Below, one piece after another: positions 21,895 to 22,144 of a stretch of DNA of 22,144 bases (position 1 is the stretch's first letter; every line of letters starts with the position of its first letter). The stretch covers positions 1-22,144 of the forward strand of contig JAICMB010000004.1 in assembly GCA_025929455.1 (NCBI GenBank), read 5' to 3'. This stretch comes from Bryobacteraceae bacterium. Its GTDB lineage: Bacteria > Acidobacteriota > Terriglobia > Bryobacterales > Bryobacteraceae. The notes beneath the pieces were generated by a model. That model had not been told where the DNA came from. It was given only the letters and a program-made list of their open reading frames with translations, and searched no databases. A program made the translations under genes and the position numbers.

Positions 21895-22144
21895 ATGCCC
21901 TGGCTTCGTTTCGCGACCGTCTTAGCCGCCGCAACTCTCAGCGCCGCCGCCGCCGACGCGCCTCGCCGCATCGCCATCGCCGGCCTCAATCACGGCCACG
22001 TCGACGGCTTCCTGCGCGCGCTGCACAACCATCCGGGCGTCCAGCTCACCGGCATTTACGATCCCGACACCGAGCTACAGCACAAATACGCCGACCGCTA
22101 CTCCCTGCCCCTGAATCTCTTCTACGCCGATCTCGCCACCATGC
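21895..22144 (+). CDS. Exported Gfo/Idh/MocA-family oxidoreductase, N-terminal part (3' end outside window)
   Basis: The frame from ATG 21895 runs off the right edge after 83 codons. It begins with a signal peptide (MPWLRFATVLAAATLSAAAADA), then the first strand and turn of a Rossmann fold (RRIAIAGLNHGHVDGFLRAL), an acidic strand end (LTGIYDPD) and the segment KYADRYSLPLNLFYADLATM, typical of NAD(P)-dependent Gfo/Idh/MocA oxidoreductases that act on sugars and their derivatives. Exported members with this GLNHGH-type start are common in Acidobacteriota and Planctomycetes, in my recollection. AAAGG (21887-21891) may be the RBS, 3 bases before the ATG. The substrate cannot be told from this part. 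Confidence 0.84.
   Translation, partial: MPWLRFATVLAAATLSAAAADAPRRIAIAGLNHGHVDGFLRALHNHPGVQLTGIYDPDTELQHKYADRYSLPLNLFYADLATM

Noticed and set aside
1..22144. CRISPR arrays, tRNA or rRNA genes, insertion sequences, sigma-54 promoters
   Set aside because: I looked for spaced repeats, cloverleaf arms, transposase motifs and TGGCAC-N5-TTGC elements and saw none that is convincing.

Overview
The window is a G+C-rich bacterial chromosome segment, most likely from an Acidobacteriota member of the Solibacter/Bryobacter type. The pointers are a large orphan FtsX-type permease of the acidobacterial ADOP kind, a DUF481 outer-membrane protein, an exported S9 peptidase and an exported Gfo/Idh oxidoreductase, all in high-G+C codon usage. 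The assignment rests on gene content only. Genes are dense, and many neighbours overlap as ATGA, which suggests translational coupling.

Layout. 1-2249: the 3' end of a mannose-6-phosphate isomerase, convergent with a PAP2 phosphatase-cardiolipin synthase pair (phospholipid metabolism). 2320-6812: phosphoglycerate kinase, coupled to an exported RraA-like protein, then the ADOP permease. 6818-8428: a STAS anti-sigma-factor antagonist, divergent from a DUF481 outer-membrane protein. 8464-12388: a signalling operon with a tiny membrane ORF, a soluble PAS hybrid histidine kinase with a degenerate N-terminal receiver, a lone receiver and an NtrC-type sigma-54 activator. 12389-16910: a hairpin-rich leader, a radical SAM/SPASM protein, an exported S9 peptidase and a membrane-anchored DUF3179 protein. 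16936-18284 (minus): mobA and an Mla-type ABC ATPase. 18332-20462: an exported lytic transglycosylase and an AMIN/Amidase_3 amidase, a peptidoglycan-remodelling pair. 20463-21894: a visibly A+T-richer patch with a methyltransferase gene, probably acquired and perhaps breaking an older gene. 21895-end: the start of an exported Gfo/Idh oxidoreductase.

The most interesting feature is the DUF3179 gene at 15681-16910. It has one in-frame TGA (16164-16166) exactly where the family is expected to have the first Cys of a CxxC motif, giving UxxC. Right behind the TGA is a bacterial SECIS-like hairpin (16171-16196) with apical loop GGTCT, the same bases as in the E. coli fdhF SECIS loop. The best reading is a selenocysteine-containing DUF3179 protein that ordinary gene calling would split into two genes.
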